Source: Symbiodinium natans (lineage: Eukaryota > Sar > Dinophyceae > Suessiales > Symbiodiniaceae). From it: a stretch of DNA of 64,000 nucleotides. Made by a program: the position numbers and the translations under genes. The stretch covers positions 312,001 to 376,000 of the forward strand of contig CAJNDS010002536.1 of the NCBI GenBank assembly GCA_905221605.1. The letters run 5' to 3'. This document shows, piece by piece, positions 1 to 11,345 of this stretch. Below the pieces are notes generated by a model. That model searched no databases. It had not been told where the DNA came from and was given only the letters and a program-made list of their open reading frames with translations. Numbering within the stretch: the stretch's first letter is position 1; the number at the start of each line of letters is the position of its first letter.

Positions 1-223
1 ATGCATACCCACCCACCCACCTACATGTGTGAAACCACTGTCAGACATAGGTTTCGCGGCCTTACCCTGACTCTTCAAAGCCCAAGCTGCGCCATCCACT
101 CTCCAGGCCTTAGTCGCTGAGAAGCTTGACAGAATTCTCAGACTCAGACCCCAAAGCGGTCAGCTTTTCAAGTTTCAATGGGAGTTCAGGGCCACCGCAT
201 CCTTGACAACAGTCTCCCAACAC

Positions 224-274
224 CAGTCCGAAGAGCCGGCGGACAGGCACGGGATCCTGGGAGTCGAAGCAGAC
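224..274 (-). CDS. Putative 17-residue internal exon, function unknown
   Basis: The minus strand reads VCFDSQDPVPVRRLFGL between an AG|G acceptor (CCAG|GTC) and a GT donor (CTG|GTG). Its third codon positions are mostly G or C, as in the better supported exons of this window. I recognise no family. The gene it would belong to lies below the window start or is not visible. It could be a chance open stretch. Confidence 0.35.
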
Positions 275-383
275 CTGGATGCTGCCACTGACAAGCTTTG
301 AAGAAGGCTTAGGCTGTTGTCACGGCCCAAATTCCAGAATGGATTCGAATGGGTGGAAACACCCGACTACACTCAACTCGCTC

Positions 384-404
384 TCACACACACACACACA
401 CACT
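384..404. repeat. (CA)n microsatellite
   Basis: About ten CA units in a row, flanked by CT-rich sequence. Confidence 0.9.
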
Positions 405-445
405 CTCTGGCTTGGCAAGAACCCATGCAAAGAACTGGGACAAGA

Positions 446-503
446 TGTTGTTGTTGTTGTTTTTTTTTTTTTTTTTTGGGGGGGGGGGGAGGGGGGCGGG
501 GCG
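446..503. repeat. (TTG)n, then T-run, then G-run
   Basis: TTG triplets pass into about 17 T and then a G-rich run. On the minus strand this is C-run, A-run, CAA repeats. The same C-to-A order recurs near 36.1, 42.1, 43.1 and 55.15 kb. Confidence 0.85.
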
Positions 504-2279
504 TCATGTCATGCATGCATGAAGATGAAGTGATCATTTTTGTCCCAACTTGTGCCAAACACCGGGAATGGTACAAGTTAAAAACCATGAAATGCCAACC
601 AGTGTCTCGGCGCGGCCCCTGTTGCACCAAACACCAGGAAAGATGCAAAGCGAGGTGAGATGGAAGATCAATAAAAGATGATGTCCCCCAAGCTGCCCGC
701 AGGGCCCATGAGCGGGCGAAAATGCGGGTACGTGTACACAGGCTTGGGGCGGGGGGTCTTCATTGACCAGGAGCCCCTCCCCACCTGGTCCCTGCAATGT
801 AGACGGTCAAATGGAGCGGTTCAACAACAACCCGCAGGCACGCGAAAGATTGGACAGTCGTGTGTTGCACCGTGTTCAGGTGTTGCCACAAACAAACACT
901 ATTTGCACAGGTCTGGTACGGTTCCCGGTTTGGTTGTCAAGGCTCCCCGCTATGGGACGCGGAGATGGGAAACTAGCTGCTACGAGTAACTAGCTCAACA
1001 CCCTTCTTTGCCTCTCGACACACTGACCCGAGCCGAAGTGCAGCAGCACCACTCTCCTCGTCGGAGCCAGGGTCGCCACCAAGATTAAAACTCAAGGTGA
1101 CCTGGACGTCAGTTGCTTGCGATGGAGTTGTTGTTCAATGAGTGTTCCCGTGGGAGATCCCTTGTCCCAGTTCGGGGTGATTCTCACATGCTAGCTTTGG
1201 TTTTAACGGCAGAACTTTAAAGTAAGGCCTACATCCGTAAAGCTGGCTATGTCAGCGCGATCACCGAAGCGGCACAGTCACCGGCAATCTCCTAAGCCTC
1301 CAACTCCAAATGAATCCAAAACGGCGCCCCTCTGGAAGCAAGTTCGTGGCTGAAGAAAGAACATGGCCTCATTATCAACACTGGAGGAGCTGTCCGCAAA
1401 AAACGTGACGTCGGCAGCCTTTCAATGGGGGGGGGGGGGGGGCACTGCCGGGTTCGTCTTTGACGCGGCATTGGCGCGATTACAAATCTCTCCGAGCAAA
1501 GTTGCTGTTGCTGGCAGAGCCAGACACAGTCATGTCCGCAAACGTGCGCGAGCTGGTACTGCAAACTTCCGTCATGCTTTCCTGCAGCCCTTGGATCGGG
1601 AAAACAAAAAAACCTCCTCAGCCCCGAGCCCTGCAGTGCAGGTCCTACATCTTCCTGCATCATTAGCGCCAGTACATTCTGAATAGGTGCGCGCTGACAG
1701 AGCCAGGTAGTACGCAAGCCGCAAGGCAACAACGCGTGCCTCTTCGAAGGTCACCGAGTGACCGATGGAGTGATTGGAGTTTGAGCGCGCGCGGCTGGCC
1801 TGGCTCGCCACACTGAGATCCTGAGCTGTCACACGCTGGACTGCACCAACTCCCTGCCCACTACACACAGAACAAATCCTGAGCTGTTTCCGTGGGTTGG
1901 GAATGAGGTTGCCAAGAACCACAACACATAGCGTCGACAACTGGCAGCTTTGATGAAACAAAAGCATCCTGAAGCCTGGAAGCCGTGCCCACGTGTGAGA
2001 CCGACATCGAGGCAATGGAGGCCACTCCAATGGACGCAGCAGCCTGTGGGAAAGTGGGCGCATGCCCTTGCTCGCAAACTCTTGACACATTGTGTTGCAT
2101 AGGCCGCTCTTGGTCTTATCCAAAGCGGCGGCGCTTCCTGAATGCCCTGAGTGCACTTTGTTCGGCAACTACACCCCGACATCTACCGGCCACCAACACT
2201 TCTACAAGCTCACACAAAAAGCGAGATGACAACTGGGTGGGCGTGTGCAGAAATCGTTTGGTACCCGCACTGGGCAGCC
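504..2279. other. No supported gene
   Basis: Open frames occur on both strands (for example minus 1572-2168), but none has recognisable motifs, a codon-position bias, or clear exon borders. A run of about 17 G lies at 1426-1442. Confidence 0.5.
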
Positions 2280-2960
2280 CGCACACCCAAACCCCCATGA
2301 AAGCTCTTAAGCCGGTCGCCAATCTGCACGCCCAAGCCCAAATGGCAACTCTTCAGCCGGCACGGGTCCCAATGGCAGCTCTTCAGCCGGCGCGGGTTGC
2401 CGGCCCGCACGCCCAAAGCCCCAATGAAAGCTCTTCAGCCGGTAGCCAGTCTGCCAAGCCCAAAGCCCAAATGGCAGCCCTTCAGCCGGCGCGGGTTGCC
2501 GGCTCGCACGCCCAAACCCCCATAAAGCTCTGAAGCCGGTAGCCAGTCTGCACGCCGGCTCGCACGCCCAAACCCCCATGAAAGCTCTTAAGCGGGCAAT
2601 GACAGCTCTTCAGCCGGCGCGGGTTGCCAGACAGCACTCCCAAACCCCACACGCCCAAACTCCCATGAAAGCTCTTAAGCGGGCAATGACAGCTCTTCAG
2701 CCGGCGCGGGTTGCCAGCTCGCACTCCCAAACCCCCATGAAAGCTTTTAAGCCGGTCGCCAGTCTGCACGCCCAAGCCTCAATGACAGCTCTTCAGCCGG
2801 CGCGGGTTGCCAGCCCGCACGCCCAAGCCCCCGTTAAAGTTGTCAAGCCGGTAGCCAGTCTGCACGCCCAAGCCCCAATGACAGAGAGCTCTTCAAAGCC
2901 AGCCCGCACGCCCGAGCCCCATGAAAGTTCTCAAGCCCGTAGCCAGTCCGCATACCGTTC
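2280..2960. repeat. Degenerate tandem array, two alternating sub-units
   Basis: Blocks like CTTCAGCCGGCGCGGGTTGC, CAGCCCGCACGCCCAA and ATGAAAGCTCTTAAGCCGG alternate with spacings of roughly 40-60 bp. Copies differ by small substitutions and indels. Open frames across it (Pro/Ala/Leu/Gln-rich) come from the repeat itself. It shares the GCGGG(C/T)TGCCAGCCCGCACGCCC core with the larger array at 39.85-41.58 kb. Confidence 0.75.
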
Positions 2961-4424
2961 CTGGCACTTTGCCGAAACTGCCTATCCTTTTTGACATAAT
3001 CATAAAGCCGAGGCTTACAGGTCCGCTGAACGTCCACGAAAATTTACGGAAGTCGTCGCCATCATACGCAATCTTACTCCACCTCATGCAGTCAGGAGTG
3101 CCAGGCGCCACCACCCCTCGCTAGCCCTGCACACTGCCACTCTGTCTGTCTTAGACCAGCAACCTGCACTGAGATCCTGCATTCCCATGAATCTGCTGTA
3201 CTGGCAGAACCCATGAAAAATCATCAAGTCGTCAACTCAACAGACGAGCCCGGAACCGCCAGAACCTCAACAACAAGGCGAAAATATTAAACCTGCCCTT
3301 AACCCCCACAAAAAAACCTGCCTCAGAGGTGAGAGAAAGAACTTTCGAGTGCCGGCGCTCGATGCCGCTTTCCGAGGACTTCTCCGAGTACTGCTTTTGC
3401 AGCCTCATGGGGGTTCGTGACGATTCGGAAGTCTCAACAGCAGCTCGAGCATGAAAGGCGAGGCCGTGCTCAATAAGGTATAGAATGCATAGAAACTTTA
3501 CCGTCCTTGTCCGTGTTCTAGCACTTACGTATGGCGAATTCTGAGCAAAAGGGGTCCAGGGCCTGGTAGAATGCCACCTCACAAGGCTTGCAGCTTGGCG
3601 CGCACAAGTACGCATCTCTGGGCCTACTCGTACTACAGGCAAGCCAAGCCAATCAGAGCCGACGGGCAGGATCTGTGAATCCCGCCGCGAGTCCTGTCTC
3701 AAAGCGGTCGAAGGTCGGGACTATCCGACACTTCATCTTTCTGATTGAAAGCCGAGACTCGCAACCCCAAGGCTGAAACAAAAACTTTGGAAGTCGCCAC
3801 TTCCAAACTAAGCAAGTTCATGGGCACTGCAAGGATGTAATCTGTGGGTCACTTCCAAGGGTACTCTGTGGGATACGATGCGGGCAGCTGCAGGGATTCT
3901 GTGGGGGTGGTACTGGGCGTGATGGCGCTCCATGGATAATTTGCGGGATTCGGGGGAAAAAAATTGAAGTCCAACAACCCCTCGCCGAGGGTGGGGACCA
4001 AAACTCCAGGCACTTCCAATGACTGAGCCCAATTGAGCCCCATGCTTTCATGTCAGAAGGCCCTGGCTCTCCCTCCCGAATTTCTCCGCCAAAGCCTGGA
4101 ACTCCCATCATTCTCATCCCAAGCCCCACGTGCTGGGATGTCCTTCCGCGAGTACTTGTGGTGTCGGCGCGATCGCCGGCTCCGTGTGGTTTGACTCGGT
4201 GTGAGGACGTCCTGCTGCTACCATTCACGGAGGCGGTGGTGCCGATGTGCGTCCACTGTTGTGAAACTCCGCGACACAAGACTATAAACAAGCCATTAAT
4301 GACTCGGACCGCAGCCGATGGCACTTGGCGAATGTGTCCACCCCTGGATATTGTCACATACAATATTGTCGTGCAATGCCACTGGGCACTCAATTCCATC
4401 GCTTTAACATCTTCGGAGCCCGTC
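2961..4424. other. No supported gene
   Basis: Several open frames (minus 3232-3702, minus 3818-4483) lack motifs and codon bias. The last one partly covers ankyrin exon sequence in a wrong frame. Further 3' exons of the ankyrin gene at 4.4-6.2 kb may lie here, but I could not identify them. Confidence 0.45.
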
Positions 4425-6157
4425 CTCGGACTCCTCCTGCGCACTAGCATCTGCCTGGCAGTGTACAAACAAACGAGGGACAATCTTCAGCCTGAAATCG
4501 CAATCGTAGAAACTCCAACCCTCCAAAGCGTAGACAAGGATTCCTGGGGTGCCTCGCCGATCCCTGCCTCGCAAGCCGACAACAAAGCAGACAAGCACTG
4601 AACTCCACTTGCCATAGAAGGTGTCCTTGCAAACCAGTTCCCCAAGTTTTGGCAAGAGGCCCTGCCCCACTGCGCGTAAAATCTTGCAGCAGTCCTTCCC
4701 AGGACCCGCAGCCCCAAAACCCTAAAAGCGACCTGTGAGAGCGGCCCTAAGCCCCTTTTCTTTTTCGGCCCTAAACCCTAAACCCTAAACCCTACACCCT
4801 AAACCCTAAGCCCTAAACCCTAAGCCCTAGACCCTAAACCCCAAACCCTGAAACCCTGAAACCCTCACCGGCCTTGGCCCCAAGAAGCAGGCCAACCACT
4901 GTGGAGTGGCCATTCATCAGAGCCAAGGCCAGAGGCGTGCGTGCGAACATGTCCTGGATGTGAGTGCTGCACATGGCTTTCAAGAGCCGTGGGGGTTAGG
5001 ACGCGTGTAGGGTCCGGGTTTAGGGCAATACAAAAACTTAGAAGTTAGAACTTCCTTTCTCAGGCTCGCTTCGGAAAGCAGTGAAACCCTCCCCCGTCAG
5101 TGATCCTTTAGTGTTTTTTTCATGCCCCACTCGTGCACAAGGTACACAAGGCTTGAAGGGTACGATTAGGTATGGGTATCTTGACGTTAAGATGCCCCCT
5201 GCAACTCTGAATGCGTGGCCTTGATACCCCCCAGAAGCCTGGCTTGTGGTGGGTGTGCCCGTCCTCAGTGGTGATGTCGACCTCCGCATTCCCAGCCTTG
5301 GGTGCACGCTTGCTGCTCCTGTCTTAACATAACAGTGTACCAGAAGGACTCACTGTGCCGCCATCCCGGTTTGCAACACGACCCTGCCTAAAGACCTTGT
5401 CAAACCCGATAGGGAGCTCAAAAACCCAACCTGTTATCAGGGTATGGGGCGGTCATGTTCATCAAACGAAGTCGCTCAGTGATGAACCGTCCCGTGAACC
5501 TTTTTTCTCTCAGGTGTATGCAGGTTTCGGCGCTGCACCCTTGGATCATTTTGCTTATTCAAAGAGCTGATACAGAAGTCCAAGGAACCAAGAGCGCTGC
5601 CGCGGCCTCGGCTTTACCAGTCCAGGCAGCGACGTGCAGGGCGGCGGCTCCCGTTGAAGTCCTACAGCATCCTACAGCTACAGCTCTACTTGGGGCTGTG
5701 AAATTCTTTGTGACCTCTTGCTTAGAGGCTTGGAGCTTCAGGATGTTAGCTTTGCGGATGTTGGCGTTGGGCCTTTGTGCCGGCTTTCAGGTTGCACGAT
5801 GGAACCGGTCGCCCGAAAGGTGGCATCAGCCACCTTCCTCTGCCCTTGAAGACTTCACAGTCCTTGCTTCCATGTCTGCCTTGTTGGCCACAAGAAGGCG
5901 CACAATGTTCTCGTTTCCTAAGTTGGTCTGGGTTCAGAACCGATTTCAGCAGCTGGGAGTGGGGCTTGTGGCTGTGGAGCTGGAACGGGCTATGGACACC
6001 CTAAATCGTGAGGCTCGGAACTTGCACATAGCTTCCCTGAACTGACCTACATTCAACTCGACCTTGAAGGGCATCTATTTAGCTCCGCGAAGGCTCCCTC
6101 TTGGCATGCGATGGTCAATGGACGATGGCCAGCGCGGCCATTGTAGACAGTCTCCGC
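4425..6157 (-). CDS. Ankyrin-repeat protein, 3' group of microexons
   Basis: Ankyrin repeats mediate protein-protein binding; no partner is indicated. Exons in coding order: 6157-6097 (…GHRPLTIACQEG), 5917-5863 (NENIVRLLVANKADMEA), 5661-5589 (AALHVAAWTGKAEAAAALL), 5296-5264 (AGNAEVDITTE), 4953-4869 (DMFARTPLALALMNGHSTVV…), then less certain 4667-4609 (ELVCKDTFYGK), 4597-4553 (ALLSACEAGIGE) and 4454-4425 (ADASAQEESE). Phases agree across the first five, giving a continuous chain of ankyrin helices. Donors seen are GA (5264, GAG|GACGGG), GT (5589, 4869) and junctions hidden in short direct repeats. Acceptors are AG|G. The intron after 4869 starts straight into telomere-like repeats. The upstream exons at 8.7-10.15 kb join in the same phase, so both groups may form one gene. 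The 3' end was not found. Confidence 0.75.
4768..4866. repeat. Interstitial telomere-like repeats (CCCTAAA)n
   Basis: Perfect CCCTAAA units grade into variants (CCCTAAG, CCCTGAA, CCCCAAA). The tract starts two bases after the minus-strand exon end at 4869, so it forms the 5' part of an intron. Confidence 0.9.
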
Positions 6158-6938
6158 CTCAACCAGTCGATTGTCTTAGCCCTATAGTGAGTTTTCTGTC
6201 AAGTTAAGGGTGAAGGGGTCGTGCATGCGGTCTAAGACTCAACGGTAGAGTCAGTGTTCCGACTGGGCCTGCTGAAGAAACACCGGTGCTCCAAGCCTTT
6301 TGAAGCCCCTAGGCTCTAAACACACTTGGCTTCGACAGACCCGACATCCCAATCCCCCGGCCACAGGGCCGGCCCCTTTGCCTTGCCAGTTTTGCCACCC
6401 GCCTAGCTGACACTCCACATTGCAGGGAACCGGTCTGTCCATATCATGTGGAAAGTCAGTCGGGAGACAGTGCTTCTAAAGAGAAGCAGAAAAACATCTC
6501 AAACCACGTGTGCAAGGCTTGTTTTTGGCACCCGCATAGCTGGACGGACCACTTCGCAGGGATTCTTGGTACGACAACTGTGGACAGACAAATCCGTGCA
6601 CAGGCTTTTGAGTTTGGGGTTTGGGTTTGGGAGAGCTAGTGTCATTATCATTTCCCTTTGGAGAGTGGACATTACCCATAAGTTCGAAGGAATGCGGCAG
6701 GCGAAATGAAAGATTTTACGAACAAGCTCCCCGGGCTGTTTTGTTTGTCTCTTGGCTCCGATGTCGGGTCAAACCCCTTGGAAGAAAACCAAGGCCCATC
6801 TGGAGACGTACGGAAACCCATGGTGCTTTAGGGGAGGTGGTGATCGTAAGAGCAAGAGTAGAATGATCAGGAGTATAAGAGTAAGAAGAAAACGTGACGG
6901 AAGCAGCGCATTTCTGCCGAGTGCTTGCGCGGCAAAGT

Positions 6939-8411
6939 TCAGGTGATCAGATGTGGATCTGCATTTCTCTCGCCACAAGGGTCAGAATTGCCCCAGGTCA
7001 CAACAGACCCATCGCCCAGAATGGCAGCGAAAGCATCGCGGGTAGCTTGGATCTGCTGCACGTCCTTCAGCAAAGCTTGAACAGCACTGCTGTCGCCACC
7101 ACAGGCGGCATGGCCCCAGGTCACAACAGACCCATCGTCCAGAATGGCAGCGAAAGCTGCATCGGTAGCTTGGATCTGCTGCACACGCTTCAGTTGATGT
7201 TGCACATCGCTGCTGTTCCCACCACGGTCAGCCTTGCCCCAAGTCGCAACAGACCCATCGCCCAAAATGGCAGCAAAAGCCTCGTTGGTAGCTTGGACCT
7301 GGCGCACGTCCTGCGGGCCATCTGGCACATCACTGCTACATATACCGGCCGCAAAGCCTAGGCAGGCGCCGAGCTCGCCCCAGGTCACAACCGACCCATC
7401 GCCCAGAACGGCAGCAAAAGCGCGGCGAGATGCTTGGATGCACTGCACACCCTTTAGCTGAGCTTGTACACCACTGCTGTCGCCACCATGGCCAGGCTCT
7501 CCCCAGGTCACAGTAGACCCATCGCCCAAAATGGCGGCAAACGCCGATTCGGTAGCTTGGATCTGCCGCACGTCCTTTAGCCGACCTTGCACAGCACTGG
7601 TGTTGCCACCGCAGTCAGGCTGGCCCCAGGTCACGACAGACCCATCACCCAGAATGGCGGCAAAAGCACCTTTGCTAGCTTGGATCTGCTGCACGTCCTT
7701 CAGCAGAGCTTGGACAGCACTGCTGTCGCCGCCACAGGCAGCAAGGCCCCAGGTCACAACAGACCCATCTCGCAGAATGGCAGCAAAAGCCCAGGAGCTT
7801 GCTTGGATCTGTTCCACGTCCTTGAGCTGCTCTTTCACAGCACTTCTGTCGCCTCCGTAGTGAGGATCGCCCCAGGTCACAACAGACCCATCGCGCACAA
7901 TGGCAGCAAAAGCCATTTTGGTACCTTGGATCTGTCTCACATCCCTCAGCTGCTTTTGCACAGCAGTGCTGTCGCCACCAGATCCAGGATGGCCCCAGGT
8001 CACAACAGACCCATCGCCCAGAATGGCAGCGAAAGCTGCATCGGTAGCTTGGATCTTCTGCACATCCTGCAGGCGAGCTTGAGCAGCATTGCTGTGACTG
8101 TCGCCACCATGGCCAGACTCGCCCCAGGTCGCAACAGACCCATCGCCCAGAATTGCAGCAAAAGCGTAGTCATTGCGGAGAACGTGAACGCTGTTGATCT
8201 GCAGGGTAAGCGCATTACCGCTCTGCAAGCCACATCCCTCAAGCGTGGCTGCTCCGTCGAGAATGCCTCCGGAGGAGTGTAAGAGCCTGCCTCTGCCAAC
8301 TGCAAGGGTCTTCAGTGCTCGATTCTTCAAGGTCTCTACATGCTCATCCGGCCCTGCTTCCAGCAATACCGACCTGCCACTTAGCAGGCTCACTTCAATC
8401 GTAAGGGACAT
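6939..8411 (-). CDS. Ubiquitin-like domain plus ten RCC1-like repeats, intronless
   Basis: 490 residues from an ATG. Residues 1-73 (MSLTIEVSLLSGRSVLLEAG…) have a ubiquitin-like pattern: a hydrophobic beta hairpin, a helix and a terminal LTLQI strand. From about residue 80 to the end there are ten copies of a ~40-residue unit ending AFAAILGDGSVVTWG, the hallmark of RCC1/HERC-like beta-propeller repeats, followed by GG(D/N)SSAVQ and LKDVQQIQA. RCC1-like propellers bind proteins or chromatin. The ubiquitin-like head suggests a link to ubiquitin or proteasome partners, which is inference. One repeat (residues ~345-395) carries an insert. There is no intron, while the neighbouring ankyrin genes consist of microexons. 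It lies between two groups of ankyrin exons on the same strand and may be a retro-derived gene within their intron. Confidence 0.88.
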   Translation of the reverse strand: MSLTIEVSLLSGRSVLLEAGPDEHVETLKNRALKTLAVGRGRLLHSSGGILDGAATLEGCGLQSGNALTLQINSVHVLRNDYAFAAILGDGSVATWGESGHGGDSHSNAAQARLQDVQKIQATDAAFAAILGDGSVVTWGHPGSGGDSTAVQKQLRDVRQIQGTKMAFAAIVRDGSVVTWGDPHYGGDRSAVKEQLKDVEQIQASSWAFAAILRDGSVVTWGLAACGGDSSAVQALLKDVQQIQASKGAFAAILGDGSVVTWGQPDCGGNTSAVQGRLKDVRQIQATESAFAAILGDGSTVTWGEPGHGGDSSGVQAQLKGVQCIQASRRAFAAVLGDGSVVTWGELGACLGFAAGICSSDVPDGPQDVRQVQATNEAFAAILGDGSVATWGKADRGGNSSDVQHQLKRVQQIQATDAAFAAILDDGSVVTWGHAACGGDSSAVQALLKDVQQIQATRDAFAAILGDGSVVTWGNSDPCGERNADPHLIT

Positions 8412-8709
8412 GATGCGGCTCAGGCTCCCTGCAACAAGCCTCTACGACTCTGCAACGACTCTACTGGTTTAAGGCCTACACCTCCACCCCGAAAGAAGGA
8501 ATGCCAAATCCTTGAACCTTGGAACTCTCGGAGTTGCCATGCTCGGTTCATGCCAGCTCCCGGGCCCGGGCATCCAACAGCATATGGGTTAGGGTGTTCG
8601 GGCTTGAGGTCCCGGGTTCAGGGCTTCAGAATGCTTCAGATAAGCACAAAGTTTAGGGGTTACGGTTGCCGCACGCTTCTCAAAACTTTCAGACTTCTTG
8701 AGCCCTTAC

Positions 8710-10153
8710 CAGCTTAAGAGCCTCGAGGTCCCCCTTCAAGTCCACGAGAGCCTGTGGGCAGAAGGTTGGGTTCATTTTTGTGCTGAGGGGCTTGGGGTGT
8801 GCCCGAAGTTTCACACCCAGTGGTGAAGGTACCAAAGCCTGCCCTCTTGAAGCCTCAGCGCTACACACACCTTCACCCGGCTAGCTGCCAGCTTCAAGTT
8901 GGACCCTTAACAACGAAATCCCAAGCTCATTAAATCCTTACCCACAAATCCCTTCCCCCTTATCTGCCACCAGGACGTTGTTGAGTTTCCACTGACTTTT
9001 GGGGGTTCAGGGTTTAAGGGTGGCAAATAGAGGCTGGGCTGGGCGTAAGCGTTGAATCGCCTGCGTGATGTCGGGGTGGCCATGCATCGCCGCGAGGTGG
9101 AGAGCCGTGTAGCCACCTGTTGAGGGTCCATGCTCACACTATACTATCTCACACTGGTTCACTGATTTGCTGAATCCTAAACCCTAAACCCCAAACTGCA
9201 ATCTCGCTTCACTCGTCCCAGTCTCCCCGTATTCCGCCACGGAAGCCCGGGCCACCCTCCGCTCGAAGCTCGATGTTGGCTCGCAGCGCCAGGAGTGCGA
9301 GGACGCTGGCCTTAGAGGATTCAGGATGATTCTTCGCCATCCCGGGCTCGGAGGGGCCAGGTAGGCAAATCTCATCACACGGCGGATCTCTGCAGAGCGA
9401 CGTGCATGCTGATGGGTTTTCTCAACCCGCCACTGCGCAATTTCACGTAATGAATGATGAGAAGCTACCGTTCTAAAGCAGTTGCATTTCGAAGGCCCTC
9501 CTGGCGCAACCGCGAGGCAACCTGACCGCACTCCACTGCCACTCCCAGAGGAGACCTCGAATCCTGTCGGGGTTGAAGCGGCAAAACTGCTTCAAGAACT
9601 CAAAACAAGTGAGAGAGTGAGAGGCAGGCCTTTGTTGTGGGGAAGTGCATTCTACAACTCCGAGCGCAAGCCCTCAAACCTTGCACCTCAAACCCTCAGC
9701 CGCCGGCCTCGTCCAGAAGGTTCAGATGCGCGAACTCCGTACGCTCGAGCACTGCGACCATGGCAGCCACCTACGGATGCAGACGAGGGCTTTGGGGACC
9801 GGGAAAGGGAGAGGGGTGGGGATGGGGCCCTGAATCTTGGGGGTCGTGTTGCAAGCCGTTGAGGCCCAAGCATCCAAAATCCCCTGTAAACCTTCGCCGA
9901 AGCCCGGGCAAAACCCCCCAGATCCGTGGAGCCTCTTAGTTTGCCTTGTGTGCCATACGTAACCCACAAAAAATGAAAACACCAAGCAACATGGCCCCCA
10001 CCGCCATGCCTCAACCGGAGCTCAAGCTGCCTAGCCTCTGGAACCCATGTGCCCCCCACCAAAAAAAAAGAAAGAGGAAAACAGAGCCTGAGAGCACGCC
10101 GCAGCCACGTGGGTCACTGTCCTCCCGCGGATGTTGCGCCAAGTTCTGAGCTC
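8710..10153 (-). CDS. Ankyrin-repeat protein, 5' group of microexons
   Basis: Exons in coding order: 10153-10088 (…RGRTVTHVAAACSQ), 9770-9708 (VAAMVAVLERTEFAHLNLLDE), weaker 9598-9564 (FLKQFCRFNPDR) and ~9521-9486 (VASRLRQEGLRN), 9310-9256 (ASVLALLALRANIELRAE), 9116-9061 (GYTALHLAAMHGHPDITQ) and 8751-8710 (ALVDLKGDLEALKL). Joined exons restore textbook ankyrin repeats, for example GHPDITQ|ALVDLKGDLEALKL. Donors: GC at 10088, 9708 and 9061; GT at 9256 and 8710. All strong acceptors are AG|G. The last donor (CTG|GTAAGG) is in phase 0, and so is the first exon of the group at 6157, so the 2.5-kb gap between them reads as one intron that holds the ubiquitin/RCC1-like gene. The start codon was not found; upstream DNA is AT-rich. 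Confidence 0.75.
9175..9193. repeat. Telomere-like repeat inside an ankyrin-gene intron
   Basis: TCCTAAACCCTAAACCCCAAA lies between the exons at 9256-9310 and 9061-9116. Confidence 0.8.
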
Positions 10154-11099
10154 CTGCAAGGCTAGAGGCGGATCGCTGGTGCTCGTTGGCGCTGTGCTTC
10201 ACGAAGGTTTGGGACTCGCTCACTGGGCTCTGGCACTGGGGGTCTTCGGCATGCGATCTTGAAAGCTTTTTGTTTGTGTTCCGAGAGTGGCGCACGTGTT
10301 GGTGGGTTTTGTGGAAGCACTCCTCTTGCTGTTTGGCGCACGGTTTTGGGGCAATTTGACTCTAAAGATTGTAGAGATGTTCCTATTTTCATTGGTTAAG
10401 CGGCATTCTAATTTTTTTCGAATCTTCAAATTCTGTAAAACGTCTAATCTTTAACTTAGATGCCCCAGCGGGCCCGCAGGCTCCAGATCCCCTAACGAGA
10501 CTTTGGTCAAACCTTTCACATCTTTAAAGATTTATTAATTGGGGGGGTTAAAGGCTCCTGGGCCTCCCGGAGCAGTTTCATGTTAAACATTTTCAAGCTT
10601 TTGTAAGATGTAAACGTCCCGAAGCTCCAGAACCCCGATGAAACCTAAAGACTGTTAGGAGGGTTCTCAAGAAGATTTGCGCAAAATCGAAGAGATTTTA
10701 AAGATTTTCAAAGACTTTGTCAAATTTGGATTGGGGTCTGGAGCCTGCTGGCAGAGGAGGCGGTTCAACAGAGGCATAGTTTCTGAAGACCTTGGTGAGC
10801 CGCTCGGCGTTGTTAAGCCTCGGAGATTTTTGTATTCGAAATCTGAAAACATGCGAACGCTTAAATTGCTTAAAACCGAAAATCGTCGCATGATGTTCCA
10901 TGTTTTAAAAAAGGTTTTGAGGATTAAAACCGATGTAGAAAAAACAAACGCTTAACAACATGAAAACGACAACATATTTCAATTTTCGAATTGAACCATT
11001 TCAAAGGTTTTAGCATTTTCGTTTCTAAATTCCGGATTGGCAATGTTTGAATCGAATCAAAATGCTTAAAATCCTGAAGCTTCAAAGACCATCTGTTTC
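10154..11099. other. AT-rich stretch without supported gene
   Basis: From about 10.38 kb the base composition falls well below the rest of the window (runs such as AATTTTTTTCGAATCTTCAAA). Short open frames here have no motif or codon bias. This is the only clearly AT-rich block in the window, so it may be of separate origin. Promoter or 5' sequence of the ankyrin gene could lie at its low-coordinate edge. Confidence 0.45.
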
Positions 11100-11345
11100 C
11101 ATTTTTGTGGCTAGGCACGCTTCTCTCCACTTTTGTAGCTAGACCCCTTATCTATCCACTTTTGTGGGTAGGCCCTTTTGTCGCCACTTTTGTGTCGGTT
11201 AGCCCCTTTGCTCTCCACTCTTGGGGTCAAACCCCTGTTTCTCCACTCTTGTGGTTAAATCTCTCCACTTTTGTGGCTAGAGGCCTTTTTCTCCCAACTC
11301 TTGTAGTTAGATCCATGTCTCTCCACTTTTGTGGTGAGACCACCT
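11100..11345. repeat. Minisatellite, unit ~CTCCACTTTTGTGGCTAGA
   Basis: Eight to nine degenerate units of roughly 28-42 bp share the core TCTCCACTTTTGTGG(C/T)TAGA followed by a variable C/T-rich linker. A pyrimidine-rich tract to about 11480 follows. Confidence 0.85.

Noticed and set aside
4768-4866. Chromosome end (true telomere)
   Set aside because: The tract is short and degenerate, has exons on one side and unique DNA on the other, and similar tracts recur through the window.
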